A DNA stretch of 64,000 bases from Fusibacter sp. A1 (GTDB taxonomy: Bacteria > Bacillota > Clostridia > Peptostreptococcales > Acidaminobacteraceae). Of the stretch, positions 7,730-16,983 are shown piece after piece. The position numbers and the translations under genes are program-made. The DNA lies in assembly GCF_004125825.1 (NCBI RefSeq), contig NZ_QQWI01000011.1, positions 62,001 through 126,000 on the forward strand. Direction: 5' to 3'. The notes below the pieces were generated by a model that worked only from the letters and a program-made list of their open reading frames with translations, made no database searches and was not told the origin of the DNA. Positions within the stretch are counted from its first letter, which is position 1. Each line of letters opens with the position of its first letter.

Positions 7730-9994
7730 ATGAGCAGTAATTATGAACATATATTAGAGTCGCTGGAGAATGATTTTGGAGATTGGTTTAACAAAGGGTA
7801 TGAAATTCCAGAGATGACCAAAGATCTTTACCCATATAATCATACATTTTCTCCGATCATGATTAACAAGACGAAAGTAAAAAATCGTATTGTTATGGCA
7901 CCTATGGGAAATATCTGTATGGCAGATGAAACAGGTAGACCAAGCGAAAAAATGATTTCATATTTTGAGGATCGTGCAAAAGGTGGAGTTGGATTAATAA
8001 CTACTGGGCTTGTACCAACGAGTTATGGAATTGATCCTTCTCTAGTCGAACCTGGTGGAATGTCAATTTTTCCAAGAATAGATAGAAGTCGTACTGTATT
8101 TGCAGGGTGGCGCGACCTCTCGGCTGCATGCCATGCTCACGGATCAACTCTCTTTATTCAGCTGACACCAGGCATGGGTAGAGTTGGGAATCCACAATGT
8201 CTTGTTACACAGAAAAGAATGCCGGTAAGTGCTTCGTGGAATCCAAATTTTTATATGGGTATCGTTCCGTGCAAAAGACTTTCTGATCGTGCGATTACAA
8301 AGATAGTCAAAAATACTGGTCAAGCGGCAGCAGATGCAAAAGCAGCCAATATTGATGGTGTTTACTTACATGGTCATGAAGGCTATTTAATGGAGCAGCT
8401 TACAAACCCAGCATTCAACAGAAGAAAACTAGGTAAATACAAGGATTGGCAAGCATTTGGAATTGAAGTCATAAAAGAGATTAGGGAAAGATGTGGAAAA
8501 GACTATCCAATTATGTACCGTATAGACCTATCGCTGGCACTAAATGCGACATACGGGGACAGGATGGATACAGAAAAATCTCTGACGAAGTTCAAGAACG
8601 AACGGACAATAAAGCAGACGCTGGAGTACATGAGTAACCTTGTCAAAGCGGGTGTGGACATTTTTGATGTCGACTTGGGATGTTACGATAACTGGTGGTT
8701 GCCTCATCCTCCATCATCAATGCCTGCGGGATGTTTCTTACCTATATCTGAAATCGTAAAAAAACACTTCAAGCAAAACAAAATTCTTTCAAATGCTGGT
8801 GTTGAAGTTCCTGTGGTAGCTGTTGGAAAACTTGGTTACCCAGATTTAGCAGAACAAGCTCTACGCGACGATAAATGCGATATGATCATGTTAGGACGTC
8901 AACTTCTTGCAGATGCAGATTTTTCAAATAAGATGTATAGAGGAGATATTGATTCCATCATTCCTTGTATAGGATGTCAAGAGGGATGTGTTAATGAGTT
9001 CATTGAAGGGGGACATCCACAGTGTGCTGTGAATCCAAAGACTGGATTTGAATCTGAAATACAGTTCTTGCAGCAAAAGGCTGACTTAGCTAAGCGTACT
9101 GCGGTTATTGGTGCGGGTCCTGCAGGTATTGAAGCTGCAATTACCCTTGCTCAGCGAGGACACAGTGTTGACATTTATGAAAAATCAGACAAAGTTGGCG
9201 GAATGTTGATCCCAGGCTCAATTCCTAAAATCAAATACGAAGTTAAGAACTATTTAACTTATTTGGAAAGTTCATTAAGAAAAGTATCTGAACTTGACAG
9301 CTTTAATATCTTCATGAACCATGAAGTTAATGCTGATGAACTGAAAGGCAAAGGTTATGATGCCATCCTGGTTTCAACTGGTGCTGAACAGTTGAAGCCC
9401 CCAATAGCTGGTATTGACAATAAAAATGTAATCTATGCGATCGATTTGTTCCAGAATCCAGAGCTGGCTAAGAATGCAGAGAATATTGTAGTTGTTGGCG
9501 GTGGTGTTGTCGGATTTGAAGCTGCATATTACTTAAGTTATGAGATGCAAAAGAATGTTGAAGTGATTGAAATGTCACCCTATTTTATGAATCACACATG
9601 TACTGCAAATAGAGGGCATCTAATTCATTACGCCGAAAAAGCAGGTATTAAATTACACAACTGCACCAAGTTGAATAGTATAGAGTCAGATCATGTAAAA
9701 GTTGCAAAAAATATGTCACCTACAGTACCTGATCCATTTATAACTTGGGCACCATTACTACCTGAAAATGTTGAAGTACCACTATCTAAGTCAATCAAAT
9801 GTGACAATAAAGATTTGCGTATCAATGCAAACCTAGTGGTGCTTGCAATGGGAACTAGGAATAATGACACATTATATTACAGCTGCGTAAAAAATAATAT
9901 TGCAAAAGAAGTATATCAAATAGGTGACAACCTGAAACCTGGCCGTGTGTTGGAAGCGGTAAGAGCTGCATCTAAAATAGCACTGAACATTTAG
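7730..9994 (+). CDS. FMN/FAD/4Fe-4S NADH:flavin oxidoreductase (enoate/dienoyl-CoA reductase type)
   Basis: 754 residues. An N-terminal Old Yellow Enzyme barrel (NRIVMAPMGN, HGHEGYLMEQL) is followed by the 4Fe-4S motif CIGCQEGC...C (Cys-x2-Cys-x3-Cys-x11-Cys) and a C-terminal FAD/NAD module with two Rossmann motifs, AVIGAGPAGIEAA and VVVGGGVVGFEAAY. This is the plan of 2,4-dienoyl-CoA reductase, enoate reductase and trimethylamine dehydrogenase relatives. It is about 80-100 residues longer than FadH-type enzymes, with an extra N-terminus of about 30 residues and insertions in the barrel. Co-operonic with the cupin; reduces an unknown unsaturated compound, probably under anaerobic conditions. 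Confidence 0.88.
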   Translation: MSSNYEHILESLENDFGDWFNKGYEIPEMTKDLYPYNHTFSPIMINKTKVKNRIVMAPMGNICMADETGRPSEKMISYFEDRAKGGVGLITTGLVPTSYGIDPSLVEPGGMSIFPRIDRSRTVFAGWRDLSAACHAHGSTLFIQLTPGMGRVGNPQCLVTQKRMPVSASWNPNFYMGIVPCKRLSDRAITKIVKNTGQAAADAKAANIDGVYLHGHEGYLMEQLTNPAFNRRKLGKYKDWQAFGIEVIKEIRERCGKDYPIMYRIDLSLALNATYGDRMDTEKSLTKFKNERTIKQTLEYMSNLVKAGVDIFDVDLGCYDNWWLPHPPSSMPAGCFLPISEIVKKHFKQNKILSNAGVEVPVVAVGKLGYPDLAEQALRDDKCDMIMLGRQLLADADFSNKMYRGDIDSIIPCIGCQEGCVNEFIEGGHPQCAVNPKTGFESEIQFLQQKADLAKRTAVIGAGPAGIEAAITLAQRGHSVDIYEKSDKVGGMLIPGSIPKIKYEVKNYLTYLESSLRKVSELDSFNIFMNHEVNADELKGKGYDAILVSTGAEQLKPPIAGIDNKNVIYAIDLFQNPELAKNAENIVVVGGGVVGFEAAYYLSYEMQKNVEVIEMSPYFMNHTCTANRGHLIHYAEKAGIKLHNCTKLNSIESDHVKVAKNMSPTVPDPFITWAPLLPENVEVPLSKSIKCDNKDLRINANLVVLAMGTRNNDTLYYSCVKNNIAKEVYQIGDNLKPGRVLEAVRAASKIALNI

Positions 9995-10035
9995 TTGATT
10001 TTCATTATAGGTAAGAAATTAAGTTAATTAGTAAG

Positions 10036-10067
10036 GAGATAATCAAATCTGATTATCTCTTTTGTTT
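10036..10067 (+). terminator. Terminator of cupin-oxidoreductase operon
   Basis: Perfect 10-bp stem GAGATAATCA/TGATTATCTC, AATC loop, TTTTGTTTT tail. Separates the operon from the downstream tetR. Confidence 0.85.
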
Positions 10068-10074
10068 TCATTAT

Positions 10075-10097
10075 GTTATAATATAGCAGATTATAAC
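10075..10097 (+). promoter_or_regulatory. Inverted repeat over tetR -10 region
   Basis: GTTATAAT and ATTATAAC (10075-10082/10090-10097) flank a 7-nt spacer; the left arm contains a perfect TATAAT (10077-10082). May be an operator on the tetR promoter, but its sequence differs from the operators at 6730 and 6764, and no good -35 box is seen. Confidence 0.4.
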
Positions 10098-10132
10098 GGA
10101 CTCCAATTAGTAAATGATATGAAAGGATGACC

Positions 10133-10720
10133 ATGAATATCAGAGAACAACGATCTCAGAAGACTAAGGAAACAATTATTGAGGTTGCTATCGATCTAAT
10201 AGAAAGTGCATCATTCGATATTGTAACAATCAACCAAATATGCAATAAAGCCAATGTAACCAAAGGTGCTTTTTATCATCACTTTGATTCAAAGTCTGAT
10301 ATAGTAGCTGAATACTACAAAATTAGAGTGTTAGACAATATTGATATAGAAAGATCAGAATATAATTCAACGAATACGGTTGAATTGATCGAAGAAATAA
10401 CGTATAAATTGCTCATGCTGATACATGATCAAGGATTGGAATTTGCTAAACAGATATACAAGCACCAATTGGAAAAACCTTTAAAATATTATATTGTTGA
10501 AGGTGAAAAAACAACAGACTTTCTTGTTAGCTTGATACAAGAAGGACAATCAAACAGGGAAATACGTGATGATATAGATTGTACTACAATTGCTAATTTA
10601 CTGATGAAGTTTTCTAGAGGGCTAATCTATGATTGGTGCATAAATGAAGGATCATATGTATTTAGTGAAGTTGCAAAAAAAGATTTTAGTATATTCATAG
10701 AGTCATTAAAATATGAATGA
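10133..10720 (+). CDS. TetR/AcrR-family transcriptional regulator
   Basis: 195 residues. N-terminal helix-turn-helix: RSQKTKETIIEVAIDLIE, then TINQICNKANVTKGAFYHHF, the classic TetR recognition helix region, followed by a helical ligand-binding domain. ATG 10133 is preferred over ATG 10127 because GAAAGG at 10121-10126 abuts the earlier ATG and gives a normal 6-nt spacing to the later one. Probable repressor of the cupin-oxidoreductase operon through the palindromes at 6730 and 6764. AT-rich like the rest of the island. Confidence 0.9.
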   Translation: MNIREQRSQKTKETIIEVAIDLIESASFDIVTINQICNKANVTKGAFYHHFDSKSDIVAEYYKIRVLDNIDIERSEYNSTNTVELIEEITYKLLMLIHDQGLEFAKQIYKHQLEKPLKYYIVEGEKTTDFLVSLIQEGQSNREIRDDIDCTTIANLLMKFSRGLIYDWCINEGSYVFSEVAKKDFSIFIESLKYE

Positions 10721-10723
10721 TGG

Positions 10724-10760
10724 ATCATTGAGTGTTTTCAGCACTCAATGATTTTTTTTT
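10724..10760 (+). terminator. Terminator of tetR
   Basis: Perfect 11-bp stem ATCATTGAGTG/CACTCAATGAT and a run of nine T. Confidence 0.9.
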
Positions 10761-10881
10761 ATTGGGACTGAATGTTTGAAGCATCACTTGTTGCCCCAAT
10801 AGTACAATTTACTTCTGATTAATGTATTTTCTGATTAATGTATTTAATGAGTTATAAAACCGCGCTTACACCCGTTACGCA

Positions 10882-10899
10882 GAACCGTATCATAAGTAA
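10882..10899 (+). repeat. att-like direct repeat 2
   Basis: Exact 18-bp copy of the rlmH 3' end (6238-6255), with shared downstream GCGGTTTTTTGTTT. It lies in non-coding sequence, 4.6 kb from rlmH. Bounds the first cargo unit (cupin, oxidoreductase, tetR). Confidence 0.8.
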
Positions 10900-10988
10900 C
10901 TGCGGTTTTTTGTTTGATAGCTCCGATGCCTGCTGTGAATAGTGAAGTGATTTCTTAAATAATGATATTAACATATATTATTTTATAA

Positions 10989-11291
10989 TTACCAGAGCAA
11001 TACGCCTTTAAAGATAATTACATACACTTCAGCGAAAATAATGGAAATAAACCTACTGAATGTTTTAATAGCTTTTTAATCTGTGTACATTTAGGAAAAG
11101 CTTTACTTGAAATCGATAAACTCTCAGTGTGTGATTATTTTAAGCTTCTGTGGTATTATTGTATAGAAAGTAAAACTAATTTGTGTGATTATAATTTTTA
11201 TGAAAAGTGGAATCATGACACCGATTTCTATTTAAATAAAATAATTGCACCTATAAGTGAAAGAATAGGAAGTTTGGTGATAATACAATGA
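10989..11291 (+). pseudogene. 3' fragment of an unrecognised gene
   Basis: A frame open for about 100 codons after a stop at 10986-10988, with no usable start codon. It includes KPTECFNSFLICVHLGKALL and DYFKLLWYYCIES and ends in a TGA that overlaps the next ATG (ATGA at 11288-11291), as in a translationally coupled operon. It therefore looks like the end of a once-real gene whose 5' part was lost when the segment behind repeat 2 formed. I do not recognise the family. The stretch 10900-10985 contains only the repeat's T-rich tail and nothing else I can name. Confidence 0.4.
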
Positions 11292-12307
11292 TAAATTATG
11301 ATTCAATTTCAATCAAAACTTTAAAGATGTTTTTTATTGTAAACTCTATAGCAGGTCTCGGAGGAATACTCTCTTCAATAGTATTCCATAATATATATTT
11401 TAGTTTTGCCATCGTTATTCAACTTTTTAATATACTTGTGAGTATCACATTTTACTTTTTTATCACTAAAGTAAAGAAGTTATTTTTATTTAAAATAATG
11501 TCACTTTCTTATTATGTTACATTCATTTTGATTGGAATGTGGTATCAGTTGGGCTCTGCTCATCCGATGTTTATAGTATATTCTGTCATTGTAGGACAAG
11601 TTATTATTATGATTTATAAGAGAGTTAGTTCAATTATTTTTACTGCTTTATACTTAGGGCTGATATTAATTCTTGTTTATATTGATATGATTTATCGTGT
11701 GAATGATGTTAAGCTTGAAATCTTTAGTCTTGGTCGTCTGGTTGGTGTTTCTGTAATCATATCTGGAATATTAATTACGATATATTATAATAAAGATAAA
11801 ATGATGCGTTTGATAGAAGAACTTAATGTTTTAAATAGAGTAGATTCATTGACCGGGGCATGGAATAGTTGTGCCCTATATGAAGACTTGGATGTATTTG
11901 AGAATGATTTCATAAGAAAATCAATCAATTATGTTTTAGTTTTTATAGATTTAGATGAATTTAAGCTTGTAAATGATAAATATGGCCATCAGAGAGGAGA
12001 TACCTATTTAGTTAGTTTTGTAGCTTCTATAATGAGAAGACTAAGAAATTCAGATAAATTTTATCGTATTGGTGGAGATGAGTTCGTTGCTATCATTAGA
12101 GAAGAAGAACATCATAATGTAAAAGAGATATTAGATGATATTAACAGAAATATGAACAATACTGATGCTAACAATGTAAAGATGAAATTTTCATATGGGT
12201 CAATGTCTAGAAAAGAAAATGATGTTGATGGTAATGAGTTGATTAGAAGAGCTGATGAGCTAATGTATGAAAAAAAATCGAAGAATAAGCTGATGAATAG
12301 AGAATGA
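11288..12307 (+). CDS. Membrane diguanylate cyclase (GGDEF)
   Basis: 339 residues. Residues about 10-165 form a hydrophobic domain of roughly five or six transmembrane helices with short loops, followed by a GGDEF domain from DSLTGAWN to the end. The active site is GGDEF and the product-inhibition I-site RNSD stands five residues before it, so it should make c-di-GMP and be feedback-controlled. Markedly AT-rich compared with the chromosome. No strong ribosome site; the ATGA overlap with the upstream fragment suggests it was once translationally coupled. Second cargo unit of the rlmH island. Confidence 0.85.
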   Translation: MINYDSISIKTLKMFFIVNSIAGLGGILSSIVFHNIYFSFAIVIQLFNILVSITFYFFITKVKKLFLFKIMSLSYYVTFILIGMWYQLGSAHPMFIVYSVIVGQVIIMIYKRVSSIIFTALYLGLILILVYIDMIYRVNDVKLEIFSLGRLVGVSVIISGILITIYYNKDKMMRLIEELNVLNRVDSLTGAWNSCALYEDLDVFENDFIRKSINYVLVFIDLDEFKLVNDKYGHQRGDTYLVSFVASIMRRLRNSDKFYRIGGDEFVAIIREEEHHNVKEILDDINRNMNNTDANNVKMKFSYGSMSRKENDVDGNELIRRADELMYEKKSKNKLMNRE

Positions 12308-12377
12308 ACATTAAAAAGTTTCGTTGAAAGCAATTTCATATTTAACTGAAAAGTGTTGATAAAAATCGCAGTTAAGT

Positions 12378-12399
12378 GTGATACGGTGAACCGTATCAC
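12378..12399. repeat. Perfect inverted repeat at island right end
   Basis: GTGATACGG (12378-12386), TGAA, CCGTATCAC (12391-12399). The right arm is the core of att-like repeat 3, so the palindrome straddles the inner edge of the junction. SCC elements of staphylococci also carry inverted repeats overlapping their att sites. Confidence 0.65.
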
Positions 12400-12405
12400 A
12401 AGTGA
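12388..12405 (+). repeat. att-like direct repeat 3 (island right end)
   Basis: GAACCGTATCACAAGTGA differs from the rlmH 3' end at two positions (T to C and A to G), followed by ACAACGGTTTT. Sequence beyond it returns to the base composition of the chromosome, so this is the likely outer end of the island. Confidence 0.7.
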
Positions 12406-12443
12406 CAACGGTTTTAAATGGCGCAAAGGAGGTAAGGTAGCTA

Positions 12444-12800
12444 ATGTTGTTTATGTTGATAGTAAAGGCTTCCGAGAATTCAGAGAAAGGGAATCTTCCC
12501 AGTGAAGTTTTGATGCAAGCGATGAGCAGGTATAACGAGGATCTTGTTGAAGCGGGCGTAAGGGTAATGGCAAAGGGACTGCATCCTAGTTCCAACGCTA
12601 TGCGGATATATTATGGTGAAGATAATTGCATATCAGAAATTGTTGACGGACCGTTTGACAATACCGGTGATATAGTTGCTGGTTTTATATTGATTGATGT
12701 CAAATCGAAAGATGAAGCTGTATATTGGGCGAAAAGAATGCCTGACCCTCAAGGAAACGGTGAGGGTCAAGTTGAACTGCGACAGGTGTATGAGTTTTAG
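12444..12800 (+). CDS. YCII-domain / DGPF family protein
   Basis: 118-residue cytosolic protein of the YCII-related, PhnB/DGPF type (ferredoxin-like fold). Signature: MLIVKAS at the N-terminus, a stretch ending IVDGPF in the middle (the DGPF motif), DVKSKDEAVYWAKRMP, and VELRQVYEF at the end. Function is unclear; members are often near ECF sigma factors, none seen here. AAAGGAGG at 12425-12432 supports the start, though an in-frame ATG at 12453 is possible. It starts 38 bp after att-like repeat 3, so its promoter may have been replaced by the island. Confidence 0.8.
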   Translation: MLFMLIVKASENSEKGNLPSEVLMQAMSRYNEDLVEAGVRVMAKGLHPSSNAMRIYYGEDNCISEIVDGPFDNTGDIVAGFILIDVKSKDEAVYWAKRMPDPQGNGEGQVELRQVYEF

Positions 12801-12910
12801 AAAAAACTCGATTTTGAATCTTACTCAGTTGAAAAAAGGATATATATCATAAGGAGGAGATCCCACCGAGGAGATGATGTTATGGGAAAGCGGTTCATTG
12901 GATTCCGAGG

Positions 12911-13237
12911 GTGCTGTCGATCGCTCTGATCGGTTTACTGCTTATGTTGTCCTTTGACGTGTTTGAAGAAGGAAAGTGGACGGAGATCGTGGTAGGTTTT
13001 TTCATGCATAACCTACCGACCATGGTACTGGCCATATTGACCTACTTTGCATGGAAAAGACCACTGGTTGGCGCATTCACCTTTTTAGCCGGAGGATTAA
13101 TCTATCTGTTTGTCGCATTCTTCTTCATGACATTCGACTTTAAAGATGCGCTCATCAGCAGTTCGATCCTTTCGTTGCCGGCCTTATTGACAGCGCTGCT
13201 CTACTATCTTGACTGGAAACAAATGAAAAAAGCATGA
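12911..13237 (+). CDS. Small integral membrane protein, start region frameshifted
   Basis: 108 residues with three or four hydrophobic helices, starting LSIALIGLLLMLSFDVFEEGKW. It resembles a family of small membrane proteins (DUF7670-like, by recollection) whose members begin with a WIxRxLSI helix. Here KAVHWIPR is encoded just upstream in the same frame (12888-12910) but no start codon is available after the TGA at 12875. A well-placed ATG at 12882, behind GAGGAG (12868-12873), is out of frame and stops after 15 codons. Either the GTG at 12911 is used or a one-base indel has broken the start. Function unknown. Confidence 0.6.
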   Translation: MLSIALIGLLLMLSFDVFEEGKWTEIVVGFFMHNLPTMVLAILTYFAWKRPLVGAFTFLAGGLIYLFVAFFFMTFDFKDALISSSILSLPALLTALLYYLDWKQMKKA

Positions 13238-13254
13238 TGGAATCATAGTTTATA

Positions 13255-13296
13255 AACAACAGCGACGCTTTCCTTTGCGTTGCTGTTGTTTATTGT
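13255..13296 (+). terminator. Hairpin after small membrane protein
   Basis: 14-bp stem AACAACAGCGACGC/GCGTTGCTGTTGTT with one G-T pair and a short T-rich tail (TATTGTCTTT). Confidence 0.65.
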
Positions 13297-13756
13297 CTTT
13301 CATCTGATAAGGTGTCGCTTTGATGGAATAACATCACTCAGTAGCCCACAGTATTTGGACATCAGAAAATACTCATCAATCATGATTACAAAGCATATCG
13401 AGGAAGCTGATGAAAAACAACATCCGGTTTTACATAGGTGGAAAACGAATCCTTGGCATGAACTCTTTTCGCGTGAAGTGGATGAGCAATTAAGAGAGGA
13501 AATCATGTTTTATAAGGAAGAATGGGAGTTCTTGAAAAGAGACATTCTTCAGGAGATTGACTGTGACAAGGTAGTCATTGAGGGTTGTGCTTTGTTACCT
13601 TCTTTAGTGTCTGACTTGTTTCAAGAGAGCGATTGCTTCTATATGGTGCCCACACAGGGATTGTCCTTCATCTTGAGCGATAATTTTCGTGAGAAGCATC
13701 GTTACAAAAAAGAACAGGATCTTAAATTGAAGATCCTGTTCTTTTTACTTTTTTAA
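13280..13756 (+). pseudogene. Decayed P-loop nucleotide/2-phosphoglycerate-kinase-like gene
   Basis: The frame encodes HIEEADEKQHPVLHRW, NPWHELFSREVDEQ, and KVVIEGCALLPSL, which match the middle of a P-loop kinase family where this lid/core region follows a GGSPCSGKS-type Walker A. The Walker A part is absent: the frame starts inside the preceding terminator hairpin. The end runs into the next terminator, giving an artificial hydrophobic tail. No ribosome site is found at the first internal ATG (13382). Read as a gene remnant truncated at both ends; family call is moderately sure. Confidence 0.5.
13711..13750. terminator. Bidirectional terminator
   Basis: Perfect 13-bp stem AGAACAGGATCTT/AAGATCCTGTTCT with T-run on each strand; ends the remnant on plus and the chemoreceptor gene on minus. 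Confidence 0.85.
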
Positions 13757-13757
13757 C

Positions 13758-15914
13758 TTATGTCAGTTCAAATCTGTTCATTTCAGTTCTTAGTTGTCGC
13801 GCCTGGGACTGCACACGCTGGCCTTCAACCTTCAGAACTTTGATTGTGCTGAACTGCTCCTGAGAGTACTCGATCAGCTTGTCAACTGCTCCGGCGTTGT
13901 CGCTCAACCTTCCAGAAACCCCAGTCATAACATCTATGACCGCATCCTTTTCTTTGCTAACCTGCTCGATGAGATCGATGATTTCGTAAATTCTATTGTT
14001 GTTCTCTTCAATGGATCTGATCACACGATCGAACGCATGATTCATAACTACGATGGCATCCTTCTGATCAACGGTAATCGCCTCATTGGTAGCTACGTGC
14101 GTTTCAACGGTAGCGGAACGTCCTCTGAGCTCGCCAATGATCTTTTGAATGCTTTTAGTTTCCCTGGCGATCATATCGGATAACTCGCGCACTTGATTAG
14201 CGACTACCGAAAAACCTAAGCCATGTTCTCCTGCTCTTGCAGCTTCGATCGATGCGTTCAAAGCAAGCAGGTTCGTCTGTTTGGATATCTTGGTAATTGT
14301 GTCGTTGATCTGGTCGATATTTTCAACAGAACTCATCAGACACTTCATTTCAGACATCAGTTCCCTTGAAATGGAGCTGCTCTTCTCGGCATTGTCCTCA
14401 ATAACCGTTACCTTTTCCATACTATCTCTGCTTTCGTTCTCAGTCTGCTTCAATGTAGAAACCGCCTGCATGGAGTTAGCAGAGATCACATCAATCTGAC
14501 AGGCGATGGTCTGAAGGCTTGCCACACCGGTTTGCATTTCTGCCACAGAATCCGAAGTGGAAACGGCAATAGACCCAATAGCTTCCTTGCTGGCGGCAGT
14601 CCGCTCAAAAGCGATGTCGGAAACCGTACCCATCTCCATAGACGCTTCCTTAAGATCGTCTGCCGACTGGTGGATGGTTTTCATCAAATCCTGCAAGGAA
14701 CCGACCATTTCATTGAAGGAGCCGTTCATCTTCTCGATCTCCTTATTGGAATGTTCATCCACCCGCAAGTTGAGCTGACCGTCAGCTAGTCGCCTAAAGT
14801 TGTCTGCAAGCACGTGCAGTGGTTTTAGCAACATGCTGGAATAAACAACCGCTATGATAAACACAAACACGGCCAAGATACCGGCAATGATTGCCGTTTC
14901 TTTCTTGACGGAATTTATAGATGCGTAAAATCCTTGGATTTCAACCAGAGACAGGATCCTCCACCCTGTCGAACCAAGGGTCCGTTCAACGTGAAAGTAC
15001 TCGTCGCCCTCTGGCGCAGTCAGTATCTGTCCACTGACTTTCGGATTCCAATCGCTCATCATCGCTTCTTTCGAGTAGTGATGGACGATATGGCCGAATT
15101 CATCGTACACAATGGACTTCTGGTTGTCTGGAATGCCGGAAAGAAGCGATTCCATATCAAAGAAGATCACCATTGCACCAAGAGCGACGTCCTCATCCTG
15201 AATCAGGTAAGAGAACGGAATAATGTGCTTGCCCGTGGCACCAGACTCCATTGTCTCACCGATATAGGTTCTTGAAGTCGCATTCAGCTCAGCGAAGTAA
15301 GGCTTATTGCTGATCATCAGCAAACGATAGTTCTCTTTGTGCGCAGTGTTGTTGGTGATGATGTTCCCGTATGCGTCAGAAATGAAGAGTGTCTCATAGA
15401 TCCCGCCGGAGTTTTTAATCGTATTGGACAGTGTTTCAAAAAGAGGATCATACTTTTTATTCCCCTGTATCGTGGCCCCATCCTGAAGATCGTGAAGCAT
15501 GGACTGCAGGCTTACTTGGTTACCTAGAACTTCTAGCAGCTGTTTCGATGCATCGAGTTCCATTTGAATGCCCTGAGCGATCATTTCATTGTTCAGGGCT
15601 AGGAGTTCCGTATTGTGTTCAAGCATATCCGAATGGATCTGATCTGTCGTACGCAATGTGATCAGTGAGATCGGAATCAATGTAATCAGCAGCATCATGA
15701 CTATGATCTGCGTGTTGAGCGAGGTTTTTCGCAGCTGGAAATTCTTCAGGTTGAATCCTCCTACCGTTTGTTTCGCATTTGCGGTTTTCAGCGCTTTCAA
15801 GCCGATAGCCTTCAAACCGAATGGTGATTTGGAAGCCCCTTTTCTTAGGCGTCGCTTGATAGGATTCTTATCTTTTATCATTTCCGAATGATCGCTCGTT
15901 TGGTTTGTTTCCAT
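13758..15914 (-). CDS. Methyl-accepting chemotaxis protein
   Basis: 718-residue chemoreceptor. An unusual basic N-terminal cytosolic stretch of about 68 residues with the echo [12 protein letters not shown] precedes transmembrane helix 1 (about 69-89). A large dCache-type periplasmic ligand domain follows, then transmembrane helix 2 near 340-362, HAMP, and the signalling domain with the hairpin tip motif [15 protein letters not shown]. It senses an unknown ligand and controls CheA. Start is supported by GGAGGG upstream. Next to an EAL phosphodiesterase on the same strand (35 bp upstream), so the two may be one transcript. Confidence 0.93.
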   Translation of the reverse strand: METNQTSDHSEMIKDKNPIKRRLRKGASKSPFGLKAIGLKALKTANAKQTVGGFNLKNFQLRKTSLNTQIIVMMLLITLIPISLITLRTTDQIHSDMLEHNTELLALNNEMIAQGIQMELDASKQLLEVLGNQVSLQSMLHDLQDGATIQGNKKYDPLFETLSNTIKNSGGIYETLFISDAYGNIITNNTAHKENYRLLMISNKPYFAELNATSRTYIGETMESGATGKHIIPFSYLIQDEDVALGAMVIFFDMESLLSGIPDNQKSIVYDEFGHIVHHYSKEAMMSDWNPKVSGQILTAPEGDEYFHVERTLGSTGWRILSLVEIQGFYASINSVKKETAIIAGILAVFVFIIAVVYSSMLLKPLHVLADNFRRLADGQLNLRVDEHSNKEIEKMNGSFNEMVGSLQDLMKTIHQSADDLKEASMEMGTVSDIAFERTAASKEAIGSIAVSTSDSVAEMQTGVASLQTIACQIDVISANSMQAVSTLKQTENESRDSMEKVTVIEDNAEKSSSISRELMSEMKCLMSSVENIDQINDTITKISKQTNLLALNASIEAARAGEHGLGFSVVANQVRELSDMIARETKSIQKIIGELRGRSATVETHVATNEAITVDQKDAIVVMNHAFDRVIRSIEENNNRIYEIIDLIEQVSKEKDAVIDVMTGVSGRLSDNAGAVDKLIEYSQEQFSTIKVLKVEGQRVQSQARQLRTEMNRFELT

Positions 15915-15949
15915 CTGAAATACCCTCCATACTGTGTGTCCAAACCCAG

Positions 15950-16789
15950 TTAATAGCGTAATGCCAAGACGTTGACATCACTTTGTGGATTTCGAATCAC
16001 TGTTCGTCTTATTATTGACTCCAACGCCGTCAATACTTCCGTATTGATTTCCTTAATCTCATCATCAGGCTTTTGAATAAAGTATCCTTGGCCATATTGC
16101 ACACCTAATTCGACAAGTGTGCTTAACTCTTCAAAAGTTTCAATGCCTTCAGCAATTAGGAGTATGTTCGACGCTCTCGAAAATTCAACCATGCCCTTTA
16201 CGAGTGCATATTTCAAACGATCTTGATCCACATTGCGAATCAACCCCATGTCAAGTTTTACATAATTTGGCTTTACATCGATGATCAGATTCAGTCCTGA
16301 GTAACCTGCGCCGGCATCATCAATGGCAATTTTAAAATCCTGATTCTTATAGTGATCGATGGTTGATTTGAAGCCGTTCAAATCAGTTATGACATTCCGT
16401 TCTGTGATTTCGAATATAACATTTGATGGGGTGATTTCATATTGATCCAAAAAAGCTTTCGTAAAACCAGACTTATAGCTTTCATCATGCATTACGTTTG
16501 GATTCACATTGATAAAAAGCTTTTTATCGTAGGGGGGTATCATGAATTTGAATGCTGATTCAAGGGCGGTGGTCCTACACAGTAGTTCCAAATCCCACAG
16601 CCTGTTAAACTTTTCGGCAATTGTGAAGAGCATATCAGGGTTTTTGATCGCACAATCATGTGTGATTCTGCTGAGGGCTTCATGACCCAATACGCTGCCG
16701 TCTCTAAGGGAGATGATCGGTTGAAAAACAGTTCTGATTTTCTTATTGCTGACGATATAGTCCAGCGCATCTTTCATTTGATTGCTCAT
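15950..16789 (-). CDS. EAL-domain c-di-GMP phosphodiesterase
   Basis: 279 residues, almost only EAL domain. Key residues are present: EALSRI (EAL motif), [33 protein letters not shown] and IAEGIET, so metal and substrate ligands are intact and hydrolysis of c-di-GMP to pGpG is expected. No membrane or sensor segment; cytosolic. Upstream of the chemoreceptor gene, so c-di-GMP turnover and motility are likely linked here. Confidence 0.92.
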   Translation of the reverse strand: MSNQMKDALDYIVSNKKIRTVFQPIISLRDGSVLGHEALSRITHDCAIKNPDMLFTIAEKFNRLWDLELLCRTTALESAFKFMIPPYDKKLFINVNPNVMHDESYKSGFTKAFLDQYEITPSNVIFEITERNVITDLNGFKSTIDHYKNQDFKIAIDDAGAGYSGLNLIIDVKPNYVKLDMGLIRNVDQDRLKYALVKGMVEFSRASNILLIAEGIETFEELSTLVELGVQYGQGYFIQKPDDEIKEINTEVLTALESIIRRTVIRNPQSDVNVLALRY

Positions 16790-16983
16790 CTTTGCTAACC
16801 TCGATCAAGTAATTTCGTCACTTCTTATTGGTGTCACTTCAACTCATAATAGAACAGTCAAGTTAAGACAAAGTGATTGTAGGGTAAAGATTATGTAAAT
16901 TCTATTGTCTTGACTGGACTCAAATGAAAAAAGTATAATGGTAGTGTAGTTGACATTACCGCAAATCATGAAGGAGTATTCAT

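Noticed and set aside
6256-12405. A cassette recombinase (Ccr or tyrosine integrase) inside the rlmH island
   Set aside because: None of the frames shows a resolvase catalytic domain or an integrase RHRY set; the only DNA-binding protein is the TetR regulator.
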